Of a stretch of DNA of 64,000 nucleotides, positions 11,228-24,400 are shown piece after piece. The stretch is from Ischnura elegans (taxonomy: Eukaryota > Arthropoda > Insecta > Odonata > Coenagrionidae). The stretch spans positions 3,658,001-3,722,000 of the forward strand of contig NC_060258.1 in assembly GCF_921293095.1 (NCBI RefSeq). The letters run 5' to 3'. The notes below the pieces were generated by a model that made no database searches, had not been told where the DNA came from, and was given only the letters and a program-made list of their open reading frames with translations. The position numbers and the translations under genes were made by a program. The stretch's first letter is position 1. Each line of letters opens with the position of its first letter.

Positions 11228-12058
11228 TATATACTCCTCCAGACGATAATCCGTAATTTTTTCTCCAAGCAGTGACTGATGGAAGAATTCTTGTTTTGTG
11301 TCGTAATAAAAAGAGTATAATAGAGACTTATTCGTCTCAAATCTTGATTATATTTGAGACGCTAATGGGACGTATCTCTGAAGCAAACAGGAAACATTAC
11401 TTAAAGTTTCGATAATGTTATTGGATCGTAAGAAGTCGTTGAGGATGATATTCTAGCTCATCTAAATAATTCTTATCGCTCTGCAAGTATTTCAACTCTC
11501 GCGGCTAAACTCAGCGTCCAAAGATAAATGGAGAAGCATTGAGGTTGCTAATCTCTCCTTTTGCGATACCTTATCTCCGCCTCACATTGACTCTGCCTTC
11601 ACCTGTTTTTGTCACTTCGGAGGAAAGGACTCCCAACATCTATCCATCGCAAACGCCGCTTTAGAGAAACGATGGAAAAAAATATCCTTCGCAAGCTGAA
11701 GCACTGAGCTACATGGGTTCACTTTTGGGCATTATGAGAAATATATTTACAAATCGCGTACATTTAATTGAAAATTATTTCCTGTGATTATTCATTTATC
11801 TTAAGAGATAATTGTTGTACTGATAACTGAAGAAATCGAACCCATTTCAGACTTCAGAGCGGTACTTAAGCATTAAAGTTCAAAGGTTTTCATAAATATT
11901 TTTCCAATATTTCATTGGATGCGGCGATGCAATCTTGGTAGAAGCTCACTTAGACTGTGCAAATATTTAAATTCCATTTTATCAATTTACTCGCATTTTA
12001 TGGCATTGCAATGAGAATGAAAGTGCACGGGAAGAGTTGTCCCAACAAAATTAATTTA
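11228..12058. repeat. Dispersed repeat family B, copy 2
   Basis: This is the second copy of the repeat at 1359-2106, in the same orientation. It carries about 80 extra bases near 11670-11750 that copy 1 lacks. Confidence 0.7.
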
Positions 12059-13197
12059 ACGACTTATTGTACATACTTTCTTCAACCTTAGTAGTTCATT
12101 TAACATATATACAGTGCTTTATTTTCATTTTAACGTGTCTGATCACAGATATTCATGTATATCATTGCGAGTTTTGCATTTACAGGTCATGGATACACAG
12201 GCAAACCGATTGCATACATTTAGCTCTCGATTTAAATTTACTATTGATAGTGGATTTAATTTGTGACACGGGTTATCAAGGATATGGAGAAAATTAGGAC
12301 AATCTTATTTAATTTTTAGTTTATTTCTATACGGGAGACTTAGTAGTTACCATTTGTTTTCCCTTATTTTTTGGTTCCCATGGACCTTTACACTAATATA
12401 TTTATTCCGCGACTTATTCATATAATTTCGTTAACAAAGAGTATATGAATGAATGAATATTTTATTACTTGCCTTGGGGCATTAACACTCAGGGAAAAAA
12501 CAACCCAAAACATTCAGCAACCTCAACAGAATAATCAACAATTTGAAACAGAAAAATTAAAAATGAAATAGAAGTTCATACCGATTTTACGGTTAATCAG
12601 CCTAACACTGAGGTATAAAGAAACTCCTATAACGAATGCATCCACGAATTATTTTTGTTGGTTAACGATTAAACAACAGGAATAAAATACTTTTATTAAT
12701 TATGGAAACTCAGCTACTACAAGCAATTACGACAACAGGCACACAATAAAAAAATAAGTTACACGAATATTACACATTATTATCGGAGTTGAGTATCAAT
12801 TGAGCACTTATTTTCCATGCAGCGAATAAGTACCTCTGATGACTTCACCACGCTAGGACTCGTCCAAAACATGAAAGATTATATTAGGTAAGACCTTCTC
12901 TTATATCTGTAAAGTCTACTTTTAAATGCAGAAACAGGATATTCCGTGGATGAGTATACGATGTAAGGCAAGAAAATAAAACCACGGCTTAGGCTGTTAT
13001 GACCAGATAACAGACATGCCAGCATTGTTGTCCGTTGGCTGTAGCTGGGCTGAACATTAACGGTAAAAAATAATATTTTAAATCTGTGCTGAGATAAGAC
13101 TTAAGCATATACACGAATATTTCTTCTTCCGAATCCATTTCCTTCAGTGACTGGACAGTTCACTTACAGGAAAAAATTAAATTGTAACCTAATAATC
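12059..13197. other. No gene identified
   Basis: The region is AT-rich. A partial match to family C occurs at about 12890-12990 (the 'cttatatctgtaaa' and 'ggatattccgtggatgagt' blocks), indicating an older fragment. No coding or RNA feature is supported. Confidence 0.4.
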
Positions 13198-13640
13198 AGA
13201 TATGTCTAAGAAATACTAGAAATTCGTACCAAAAATAATCTTGCCATGTAATCTGTGATAGCTGAAATTAATTAAGGGGAAGTCCCACTCTTATATCTGT
13301 AAAAAAATGTTTTTACTCAATAATTCAAAACTGGATATTTCATGAATGAGTGTACGTGACTTAAGACACGATGGGGAAGACAAAATCAACATTTTTTTCA
13401 TTTATCTCCAGATGGCTCAATTTGCCATCAAGGTTATCTTTTCACGTGTGGAGGGACACAGGAGTAAGTGGTCATGTATGCAGAATTCCATCGAGAGGAG
13501 GCGATGGCGGATTTACATGAAAGATATGGATATGAGAGGTGTACAGGAGGAGGATACGAAGACGATAAGACATAAAGTAGAAGGAGATAATAAAAAGCGA
13601 CGGGGCATTCATGGAAGATTGAATCTTGTGAAAGGAGGTG
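13198..13640. repeat. Dispersed repeat family C, copy 2
   Basis: This is a paralog of 7015-7490. A plus-strand open frame of about 120 codons (13346-13711) crosses it, rich in K/R/E and without recognisable domains. The equivalent frame is not conserved in copy 1, so coding is unlikely. Confidence 0.65.
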
Positions 13641-15416
13641 TGCACCATTCCAAGGTAACGTTTTGCACAACGAAGATTTTTAATGTTTGGAGAAGACGAG
13701 GGAGATATTAAGTAATTTGCAATAGAGTGGGGGAGGAAGATAAAGTAGTGAGGAGGATAACCCGGCGTTTACACTTTGAGTGCACTATATCGGCCATGGA
13801 AATTAGAGAAATTCGAAAGGGATTTTATATCGAATTTCGCCTGAGATGCAAGCTATGCAATTTGGACACTAGAATACGAACTGAAGACCCCAAGAAAAAG
13901 AATTAGAAGGTCAAAAAGACAATTGCAAGTGATATCATGGAAATAGTACTGTAAATTTATAAAGTAATGTTACATTATTGGTTATAGTTAGTAGTTGGAA
14001 TCTTACGCGATTTCTTGCAAAAGTAACTCCAACTATGTTTCTTATAAAATTCGTGACATAATATTCCGCACCACAAATTTCATCGTCCAAACTTCCACTT
14101 CAGGTCACTGCCATGATATGCAGCGGACAAGACTATTCGCTGTTGGCGGAAATTAATGCAATCTTGGCACTTTGAGTGCCGGCCGCTTATGTTAAAGCCC
14201 CACTGAAAAATCCAGCCATTTTTAATAATTTCGCAATTTTTTAAAACAATAGAATATATTTAAATCGATGTGTATTTCAATAAAAATGGACTTTGATCTT
14301 CTTTGTGAATGAGTTAAATAGCATTCATTGCGAACTTTTAAATATATTATTTAATTTTGAAAATCTACTGTTTTTGGAAAATAAAAAAGATGCAACAAAT
14401 GATGTATCGCCATAAAATGCATAATATTTTTTGATATGCTAAATTTGATCTATTTAAACCATGGAAATCATACAAAAGCATTGTTCCAAGCAAATCATTC
14501 AAAATCTTGGATGACAAAAAGGGTCACTGCACCCTCAACGAACGGTTCTTTCCTCCAAAGAATTTTCACACAGTGGGCTGAGATATGGGTGCCGGTAGCT
14601 ACAGACTTTTCGTCCTGAAGACATCAAAAGGACTCTTATTTCATTGAGCAGTTGCTTTTAAAATTAACTGAACCACTGAGCAGTAAACGGGAAAAGTACC
14701 ATCGGCGAAATATTACGGCTTTACGCAAACGAGGTCAATAAAATAGATGGACGATAAATAATATTACGTCCATGGCAATCCCCACAAAGATAAGCAGGTC
14801 GTAATATTACGCCAATGTCACGCAAATTGCTCTCTCAGGTGAGGCGATCCATATCCTACGTTAAGAGCCGTACTATGGAAGACGTGATCAATGGGAAGAA
14901 AATAAAATAAATTAACTGCAAAATGGACAAATTATCATTATTTCCTCGTACTATTAAGCAGTACTGGATACAGAAAAAATTCAAGGAGGGCCCAAAAGAT
15001 ATTTTCGCCTACCTATAATTCTATTTTAATGAAAAATAATCAAGTTAGTAGCAAAGTTTTGGATAGTTTTAGTCAAACTGTTTTCACGCATTTGCAAGAC
15101 AATGCTGTCTTATGATATAAAAAAGTTACAATTGTTGTTCTATAATGTTCGCTAATGCGGGCAGCCCCGCAAGAATGGGCACACCCCCGCCTTATGCCCT
15201 CAATATGTATACGCCAGTGCTATTAAGGATAACGGACATGTCACTCGCGAGGACTATTCATTGCATCTTGTGTTCTTTCTAAACTTAAATGGATTTTCGA
15301 TAAGAATTACAGACCATTCGCAAGTTTTGTCTATGCAAGAATATGCACGTATATTTAGTATTATGCGTAATGATTCTTCGACCATGCGGTGCTCTTGTAT
15401 GCTGCATACTAGTGAT
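13641..15416. other. No gene identified
   Basis: Only short open frames without motifs are present (for example 14436-14618). No repeat terminus was recognised. Confidence 0.4.
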
Positions 15417-15706
15417 CAGTTGCGCAGAAAGAGGAGTTTTGGGGGTTAAAACGCCCCCCCCCAGAGCTCAGAGAAATTTTAAAGTTTATCCGTTTTTCTA
15501 TAATGGATAAATATTGCTAATACAATAGTGTAAGGATTAATAAAACATTGCTCAGGAAGACGTAAAACTCTCATTTTGAACAATTTATCTTTAAAATTCC
15601 GAAATTAATTAATCTCGCACTTACCGCTTATCCTGGTGGAACTCCATACCCCCACACATCCCGATATTATAGTTGCTCTATGCCTTAATCCCTAGCTGCG
15701 CCCCTG
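15417..15706 (+). mobile_element. Small CAGTTGCGCAG...CTGCGCCCCTG inverted-repeat element
   Basis: About 290 bp bounded by imperfect inverted termini: CAGTTGCGCAGAAAGAGG at the left and CTAGCTGCGCCCCTG at the right (reverse complement CAGGGGCGCAGCTAG). A C/G homopolymer run lies close to the left end. The layout matches the CAGTGGCGTAGC-type small elements elsewhere in the window. It is non-autonomous. Confidence 0.45.
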
Positions 15707-15756
15707 CTGGTGATAGATCACCCCTTGCCAAACACCCTATAGGTTATTATGTGGAC
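15703..15756 (+). repeat. Short SINE-like repeat, copy 1
   Basis: The core 'ggtgatagatcacccc' plus 'gccaaacaccct' recurs in reverse orientation at 17588-17640 and 17724-17776. Three copies within 2.1 kb suggest a short interspersed repeat; no polymerase III boxes were confirmed. Confidence 0.4.
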
Positions 15757-16889
15757 GTAGAATACTATGCTTAAGGAAGAACTTTAAAGGCATAAACGCC
15801 ATTATTTCGAGTTCATATTGAACTCACCCGGACGACTTATTTTACATGTTGAATTTATTTTAATATTTTTTGTTTTTATTTCTTATTTTTTGAGCCATTT
15901 TTTCGTCATATATTGACCGGGCCAAAAATTTCAATCATGATCCCGTGAGTTTCACACTTATCAATCAGGGATAGATATACTGACCGATTGTTAATTTAAG
16001 ATTTGATATTAGCGTTTTTGTCTTTCAATCTTTCGTTTCACGAATCGATACATGCTTGGCGTGAGCAAACTCAAACTGTGCGAATTTTTATGCCTTTTCA
16101 TCAATAATTATATTTACTTCATACACGTCATATGTTGCGCATGCTGATTTATCGTGGACCAAAAGTATTAATTTTCGAAAATTTCAAGTGAGAATGAATT
16201 TTATATTTTAGTCGCGTCCCACAAAAAACACAAAATACTTTTAAATTGATCGCACAACGTCTTAGCCATCCAATTCGCATATTTAAATTTTTATTTAATG
16301 TTATCGACCGTCACCTACTCAAAGGGGCGACTCAACTTGGATTTTGACGTTCCCAAGGCAGACACTGTGGACAACGGTTTCAAGAAGAAGCTTTAATAAC
16401 ATATTTTATCACCAATGATTCCATCTTCTATTTTATTGCATTGAAAGTTTCCTGAAGCAACACTTCCTTCTCCTAAAGCATACAATCATCACAGTTAAAA
16501 TAAGATAAAAATAAATCTGACAGGTTTAAATATTGTACCAAGACGGCAATTTCTTAACTGGAACTTACCTGTAGGAATGTTCCCCAGAGAGCAAATCAAC
16601 CGCCTTTACCGGAATCCGAACCCAAATTCCTCTCAAAGAATGTATCGCGAACATTTTCGAGCGAGTTTGGCATGATTAATTTATTCCATGCGCTGCTCAC
16701 ACTCGTTTTTCTTTTTTTAATTCCCACTGTGAGTCGACGATAAATTACTCAACAAAGACTTCAATATCTTATAGCAATAAAGAGATTAATTCTAACCAAG
16801 AGGCTGATCTTAAAACTGAGTCGCTACAAGGACGTTTCTTTAAAACAAACATGAAACTACTCGACGATTCGAATAAGTTTCTGGGTGAT

Positions 16890-17090
16890 AAGAAGCCATT
16901 TAAGTCATTCAGGAAGTTCTCTGACTGCAGCTATCGAATTCTCATCTCTCTGCAAGTATTTCGACTCTCGGGGTTAACTCCTGTGTCAGGAGAAGGAATG
17001 GAGAACAATCGAAGACGTAAAATTGGATAGCTCCCCTTTTGTGAAACCTTATCTTTCCTAAAATCACCATCAATGGATACGTATATATCA
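16890..17090. repeat. Family B repeat, partial copy 3
   Basis: The strings 'tctctgcaagtatttcgactctcg' (partial), 'aaggaatggagaa' and 'ccttttgtgaaaccttatct' align in order with the middle of family B (1600-1720 and 11480-11590), but with more divergence. Confidence 0.5.
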
Positions 17091-17587
17091 AAGCCATATT
17101 GTGTACATATTACGTTAACGTGGACCTAAAGTAATCATTTTTGAAATTTTAAATTGATGGCGCAATATTTTAGCCCTCCCGTTCGCATGTTTAAATTTTG
17201 GCATTACGTTTTCGACCATGACCTACTCAAAGTGTCAATATGTTCGGATTTTCGTGTTACTGAGGCAGGCATTGTAGACATCGTTCTAAAGCATTAATTT
17301 TAATGACAAATTTTATCACCGAACAGCCGAACATACACTTTAATGTCCACACACAATTCTAACGGTTAAAATGAAATAACAATAAATATGATGGGTTCAT
17401 ATATTTTCCCAACACGGTAATTTTTTTAACTTCCATTTCCTTTGCAAAAATTACGCAGAGGAAGATAGCGTTCGCCTTGACCGGGTTTCGAACACATTCG
17501 CCCGAACACATATCGGTGTTGGGCAGGGCGTGAGTATTCACGGACATGCACTACTTCGTTTAATACTTCCACATCATCACAACTCCA

Positions 17588-17640
17588 TGCGAGCCACCTC
17601 TCGGGTGTTTGTCAGGGGGTGACCAATCACCAGCATGCAG
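17588..17640 (-). repeat. Short SINE-like repeat, copy 2
   Basis: This is the reverse-orientation copy of the 15703-15756 repeat, with the core 'ggggtgaccaatcaccagca'. It is followed 136 bp later by a third copy. Confidence 0.4.
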
Positions 17641-17723
17641 CATGGAAAAGAATCTCCACTAACGTGCTCTACAATGGAACAATGGATAAATAAAAGTATG
17701 CAAATTTCAAGTACATAATACAC

Positions 17724-17776
17724 TGCGAACCACCGCCAGGGTGCTTGGCACGGGGTGATCAATCATCAACATGCAG
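17724..17776 (-). repeat. Short SINE-like repeat, copy 3
   Basis: This is the third copy, in the same orientation as copy 2, with the core 'ggggtgatcaatcatcaaca'. Both end in 'atgcag'. Confidence 0.4.
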
Positions 17777-18469
17777 TAAGCAATACAACCGATACGTGTA
17801 CACCACACGGTCATAAAATGATACACGTAATAACAAATTATATACGCGCATATTCCTGATGAGGAAAAACTACCAAATGTAAGTTATTCCTACGGATATT
17901 ACATGCAAGTTTATTACATTGGAGACAACAAAAACATGCAAAGAGTGGACCTAGTGATGACGCCACTTCGTCTATGAATCGATACACCGCCTTTGCCATC
18001 CATAATGGCACAAGGAGTGAATTATATTCAAAATGTATGTTTTGCTGTATATTCACTATATTTTCCTCGTGACCAGGGGGTTTTTCCATGAATCACTAAG
18101 GCATTATTCCGATACAAAACCAAGGATTCGCCCGGAAAAATTCAATACGGAATGTGATTTGGTGCGCTTGAAACCTTGGAGAGGAGATTTTGATCAAGAT
18201 CTAGTAACTCCGTGTAGGAATAAAATTCGAGTGGTCGTAGTAGTTTGAGGTTAGAATACTGTATCGCCACTTTAAACAACATGGCAAATGGATTAATTTG
18301 ACTTTATGAGAGAATCTATATGAGAGAGTTTTCGAAGGAATCAGATACTAACGTTAGCTTTTATGACCCTCGTGAAATAGGATTTAAAACTGAGGTAGAA
18401 CGCGTGCCAAGATGAGCTGGCAGGAACGTTAAAAGACCTAATAACATTATTCCCTCTATAAAATTGTTC

Positions 18470-21400
18470 TCAATATCTCATCCCCGCTAAGTACCTACTC
18501 GCTCCATCCATATCTTTTATCTCCTTCTTATCTCATTAATTTTTAGCTGCCACTCCAAACCCACGATGTCCAGCACTTCATTTTTCCTCGTAACATTGCA
18601 ATCAATAGCACTGTTTTCATCATCCCTTCTCCTATAAAAATTTGCTCGATTAATACCTTCAGTGTTCTTCTTATCTCATTTAGAAGCTGCACTCCTAACC
18701 CACCATGTCCAACACTTCATACTTCCTCGATATATATTGCAATCTATTGCACTGTTTTTATCTTACCTTCTCTTTTAACCACTTGCTCCATACATACCTT
18801 CATTCTTCTTGCTATTTCATTTAGAAGCTTTCACTCTTAACCCACCATGTCCAGCTCTTCATACTTCCTCGTAAAATATTGCTATCTATAGAACTGTTTT
18901 ATCATCCCTTCTCCTTTAACCACTCGCTCCATCCATACCTTCAGTCTTCTTGTTATCTCATATAGAAGATTCCACTCTTAACCCACCATATCCAGCACTT
19001 CATACTTCCTCGTAACATATTGCAATCTATAGCACTGTTTTAATCATCCCTTCTCCTTTAACAACTCGCTCCATCCATACCTTCAGTGTTCCTCTTATCT
19101 CATTTAGAAGCTGCACTCCTAACCCACCAAGTCCAATACTTCATACTTCCTCGACATATATTGCAATCTATAGAACTTTTTTCATCATCCCTTCTCCTTT
19201 AACCACTCGCTGCATCCATACCTTCAGTCTCCTTGCTATCTTATATAGAAGATTCCACTCCTAACCCACCATGTCCAGCACATCATATTTCCTCGTAACA
19301 TATTGCAATCTATAGCACTGTTTTAATCATATCATCCCTTCTCCTTTAACAACTCGCTCCATCCATACCTTCAGTGTTCTTCTTCTCTCATTAAAAACCT
19401 GCACACCTAACCCACCATGTCCAGCACTTAATACTTCCTCGACATATATTGCTATCTATAGCACTGTTTTTATCACCCTTTCTCCTTTAACCACTTGCTC
19501 CATCCATACCTTCAGTCTTCTTGTTATTTCATTTAGAAGCTTCCACCCTTAACCCATCATGTCCAGCACTTCATACTTCCTCGTAACATATTGCCATCTA
19601 TAGCACTGTTTTCATCAACCCTTCTCCTTTAACCACTCGTTCCATCCATACCTTCAGAGTTCCTCCTATCTCATTTAGAAGGTGCACTCCTAACCCACCG
19701 TGTCCAGCACCTTATACCTCCTCGTAACATATTGCCATCTATAGCACTGTTCTCATCATCCATTCTCCTTTAACCACTCGCTGCATCCATACCTTCAGTC
19801 TCCTTGTTATCTAATATAGAAGATTCCACTACTAACCCACCATGTCCAGCACTTCATACTTCCTCGTAAAATATTGCAATCTATAGAACTGTTTTCATCA
19901 TCCCTTCTCCTCTAAACACTCGCTGCATCCATACCTTCAGTCTCCTTGCTATCTTATAAAGAAGATTTCACTCCTAACCCACCATGTCCAGCACTTCATA
20001 TTTCCTCGTAACATATTGCAATCTATAGCACTTTTTTAATCATATCATCCCTTCTCCTTTAACAACTCGCTCCATCCATACCTTCAGTGTTCTTCTTCTC
20101 TCATTAAAAACCTGCACAACTAACCCACCATGTCCAGCACTTAATACTTCCTCGACTTATATTGCTATCTATAGCACTGTTTTTATCATCCCTTCTCCTT
20201 TAACCACTTGCTCCATCCATACCTTCAGTCTTCTTGTTATTTCATTTAGAAGCTTCCACCCTTAACCCATCATGTCCAGCACTTCATACTTCCTCGTAAC
20301 ATATTGCCATCTATAGCACTGTTTTCATCAACCCTTCTCCTTTAACCACTCGTTCCATCCATACCTTCAGAGTTCCTTCTATCTCATTTAGAAGGTGCAC
20401 TCCTAACCCACCGTGTCCAGCACCTTATACCTCCTCGTAACATATTGCCATCTATAGCACTGTTCTCATCATCCATTCTCCTTTAACCACTCGCTGCATC
20501 CATACCTTCAGTCTCCTTGTTATCTAATATAGAAGATTCCAATACTAACCCACCATGTCCAGCACTTCATACTTCCTCGTAAAATATTGCAATCTATAGA
20601 ACTGTTTTCATCATCCCTTCTCCTCTAAACACTCGCTGCATCCATACCTTCAGTCTCCTTGCTATCTTATAAAGAAGATTTCACTCCTAACCCACCATGT
20701 CCAGCACTTCATATTTCCTCGTAACATATTGCAATCTATAGCACTGTTTTAATCATATCATCCCTTCTCCTTTAACAACTCGCTCCATCCATACCTTCAG
20801 TGTTCTTCTTTTCTCATTAAAAACCTGCACAACTAACCCACCATGTCCAGCACTTAATACTTCCTCGACATATTATGCTATCTATAGCACTGTTCTCATC
20901 ATCCATTCTCCTATAACCACTCGCTGCATCCATACCTTCCTTCTCCTTGTTATCTCATATAGAAGATTCCACTACTAACCCACCATGTCCAGCACTTCAT
21001 ACTTCCTCGTAAAATATTGCAATCTATAGAACTGTTTTCATCATCCCTTCTCCTTTAACCACTCGCTGCATCCATAACTTCAGTCTCCTTGTTATCTTAT
21101 ATAGAAGATTCCACTACTAACCCACCATGTCCAGCACTTCATACTTCCTCGTAAAATATTGCAATCTATAGAACTGTTTTCATGATCCCTTCTCCTTTAA
21201 CCACTCGCTGCATCCATAACTTCAGTCTCCTTGTTATCTTATATAGAAGATTCCACTACTAACCCACCATGTCCAGCACTTCATACTTCCTCGTAAAATA
21301 TTGCAATCTATAGAACTGTTTTCATCATCCCTTCTCCTTTAACCACTCGCTGCATCCATAACTTCAGTCTCCTTGTTATCTTATATAGAAGATTCCACTA

Positions 21401-24400
21401 CTAACCCACCATGTCCAGCACTTCATACTTCCTCGTAAAATATTGCAATCTATAGAACTGTTTTCATCATCCCTTCTCCTTTAACCACTCGCTGCATCCA
21501 TACCTTCAGTCTCCTTGCTATCATATATAGAAGATTCCACTCCTAACCCACCATGTCCAGCACTTCATATTTCCTCGTAACATATTGCAATCTATAGCAC
21601 TGTTTTAATCATATCATCCCTTCTTCTTTAACAACTCGCTCCATCCATACCTTCAGTGTTCTTCTTCTCTCTTTAAAAACCTGCACACCTAACCCACCAT
21701 GTCCAGCACTTAATACTTCCTCGACATATATTGCTATCTATAGCACTGTTTTTATCACCCTTTCTCCTTTAACCACTTGCTCCATCCATACCTTCAGTCT
21801 TCTTGTTATTTCATTTAGAAGCTTCCACCCTTAACCCATCAGGTCCAGCACTTCATACTTCCTCGTAACATATTGCCATCTATAGCACTGTTTTCATCAA
21901 CCCTTCTCCTTTAACCACTCGTTCCATCCATACCTTCAGAGTTCCTCCTATCTCATTTAGAAGGTGCACTCCTAACCCACCGTGTCCAGCACCTTATACC
22001 TCCTCGTAACATATTGCCATCTATAGCACTGTTCTCATCATCCATTCTCCTTTAACCACTCGCTGCATCCATACCTTCAGTCTCCTTGTTATCTAATATA
22101 GAAGATTCCACTACTAACCCACCATGTCCAGCACTTCATACTTCCTCGTAAAATATTGCAATCTATAGAACTGTTTTCATCATCCCTTCTCCTCTAAACA
22201 CTCGCTGCATCCATACCTTCAGTCTCCTTGCTATCTTATAAAGAAGATTTCACTCCTAACCCACCATGTCCAGCACTTCATATTTCCTCGTAACATATTG
22301 CAATCTATAGCACTTTTTTAATCATATCATCCCTTCTCCTTTAACAACTCGCTCCATCCATACCTTCAGTGTTCTTCTTCTCTCATTAAAAACCTGCACA
22401 ACTAACCCACCATGTCCAGCACTTAATACTTCCTCGACTTAAATTGCTATCTATAGCACTGTTTTTATCATCCCTTCTCCTTTAACCACTTGCTCCATCC
22501 ATACCTTCAGTCTTCTTGTTATTTCATTTAGAAGCTTCCACCCTTAACCCATCATGTCCAGCACTTCATACTTCCTCGTAACATATTGCCATCTATAGCA
22601 CTGTTTTCATCAACCCTTCTCCTTTAACCACTCGTTCCATCCATACCTTCAGAGTTCCTTCTATCTCATTTAGAAGGTGCACTCCTAACCCACCGTGTCC
22701 AGCACCTTATACCTCCTCGTAACATATTGCCATCTATAGCACTGTTCTCATCATCCATTCTCCTTTAACCACTCGCTGCATCCATACCTTCAGTCTCCTT
22801 GTTATCTAATATAGAAGATTCCAATACTAACCCACAATGTCCAGCACTTCATACTTCCTCGTAAAATATTGCAATCTATAGAACTGTTTTCATCATCCCT
22901 TCTCCTCTAAACACTCGCTGCATCCATACCTTCAGTCTCCTTGCTATCTTATAAAGAAGATTTCACTCCTAACCCACCATGTCCAGCACTTCATATTTCC
23001 TCGTAACATATTGCAATCTATAGCACTGTTTTAATCATATCATCCCTTCTCCTTTAACAACTCGCTCCATGCATACCTTCAGTGTTCTTCTTTTCTCATT
23101 AAAAACCTGCACAACTAACCCACCATGTCCAGCACTTAATACTTCCTCGACATATATTGCTATCTATAGCACTGTTCTCATCATCCATTCTCCTATAACC
23201 ACTCGCTGCATCCATACCTTCCTTCTCCTTGTTATCTCATATAGAAGATTCCACTACTAACCCACCATGTCCAGCACTTCATACTTCCTCGTAAAATATT
23301 GCAATCTATAGAACTGTTTTCATCATCCCTTCTCCTTTAACAACTCGCTGCATCCATAACTTCAGTCTCCTTGTTATCTTATATAGAAGATTCCACTACT
23401 AACCCACCATGTCCAGCACTTCATACTTCCTCGTAAAATATTGCAATCTATAGAACTGTTTTCATGATCCCTTCTCCTTTAACCACTCGCTGCATCCATA
23501 ACTTCAGTCTCCTTGTTATCTTATATAGAAGATTCCACTACTAACCCACCATGTCCAGCACTTCATACTTCCTCGTAAAATATTGCAATCTATAGAACTG
23601 TTTTCATCATCCCTTCTCCTTTAACCACTCGCTGCATCCATAACTTCAGTCTCCTTGTTATCTTATATAGAAGATTCCACTACTAACCCACCATGTCCAG
23701 CACTTCATACTTCCTCGTAAAATATTGCAATCTATAGAACTGTTTTCATCATCCCTTCTCCTTTAACCACTCGCTGCATCCATACCTTCAGTCTCCTTGC
23801 TATCTTATATAGAAGATTCCACTCCTAACCCACCATGTCCAGCACTTCATATTTCCTCGTAACATATTGCAATCTATAGCACTGTTTTAATCATATCATC
23901 CCTTCTTCTTTAACAACTCGCTCCATCCATACCTTCAGTGTTCTTCTTCTCTCTTTAAAAACCTGCAAACCTAACCCACCATGTCCAGCACTTAATACTT
24001 CCTCGACATATATTGCTATCGATAGCACTGTTTTTATCATCCCTTCTCCTTTAACCACTTGCTCCATCCATACCTTCAGTCTTCTTGTTATTTCATTTAG
24101 AAGCTTCCACCCTTAACCCATCATGTCCAGCACTTCATACTTCCTCGTAACATATTGCCATCTATAGCACTGTTTTCATCAACCCTTCTCCTTTAACCAC
24201 TCGTTCCATCCATACCTTCAGAGTTCCTTCTATCTCATTTAGAAGGTGCACTCCTTACCCACCGTGTCCAGCACCTTATACCTCCTCGTAACATATTGCC
24301 ATCTATAGCACTGTTCTCATCATCCATTCTCCTTTAACCACTCGCTGCATCCATACCTTCAGTCTCCTTGTTATCTAATATAGAAGATTCCAATACTAAC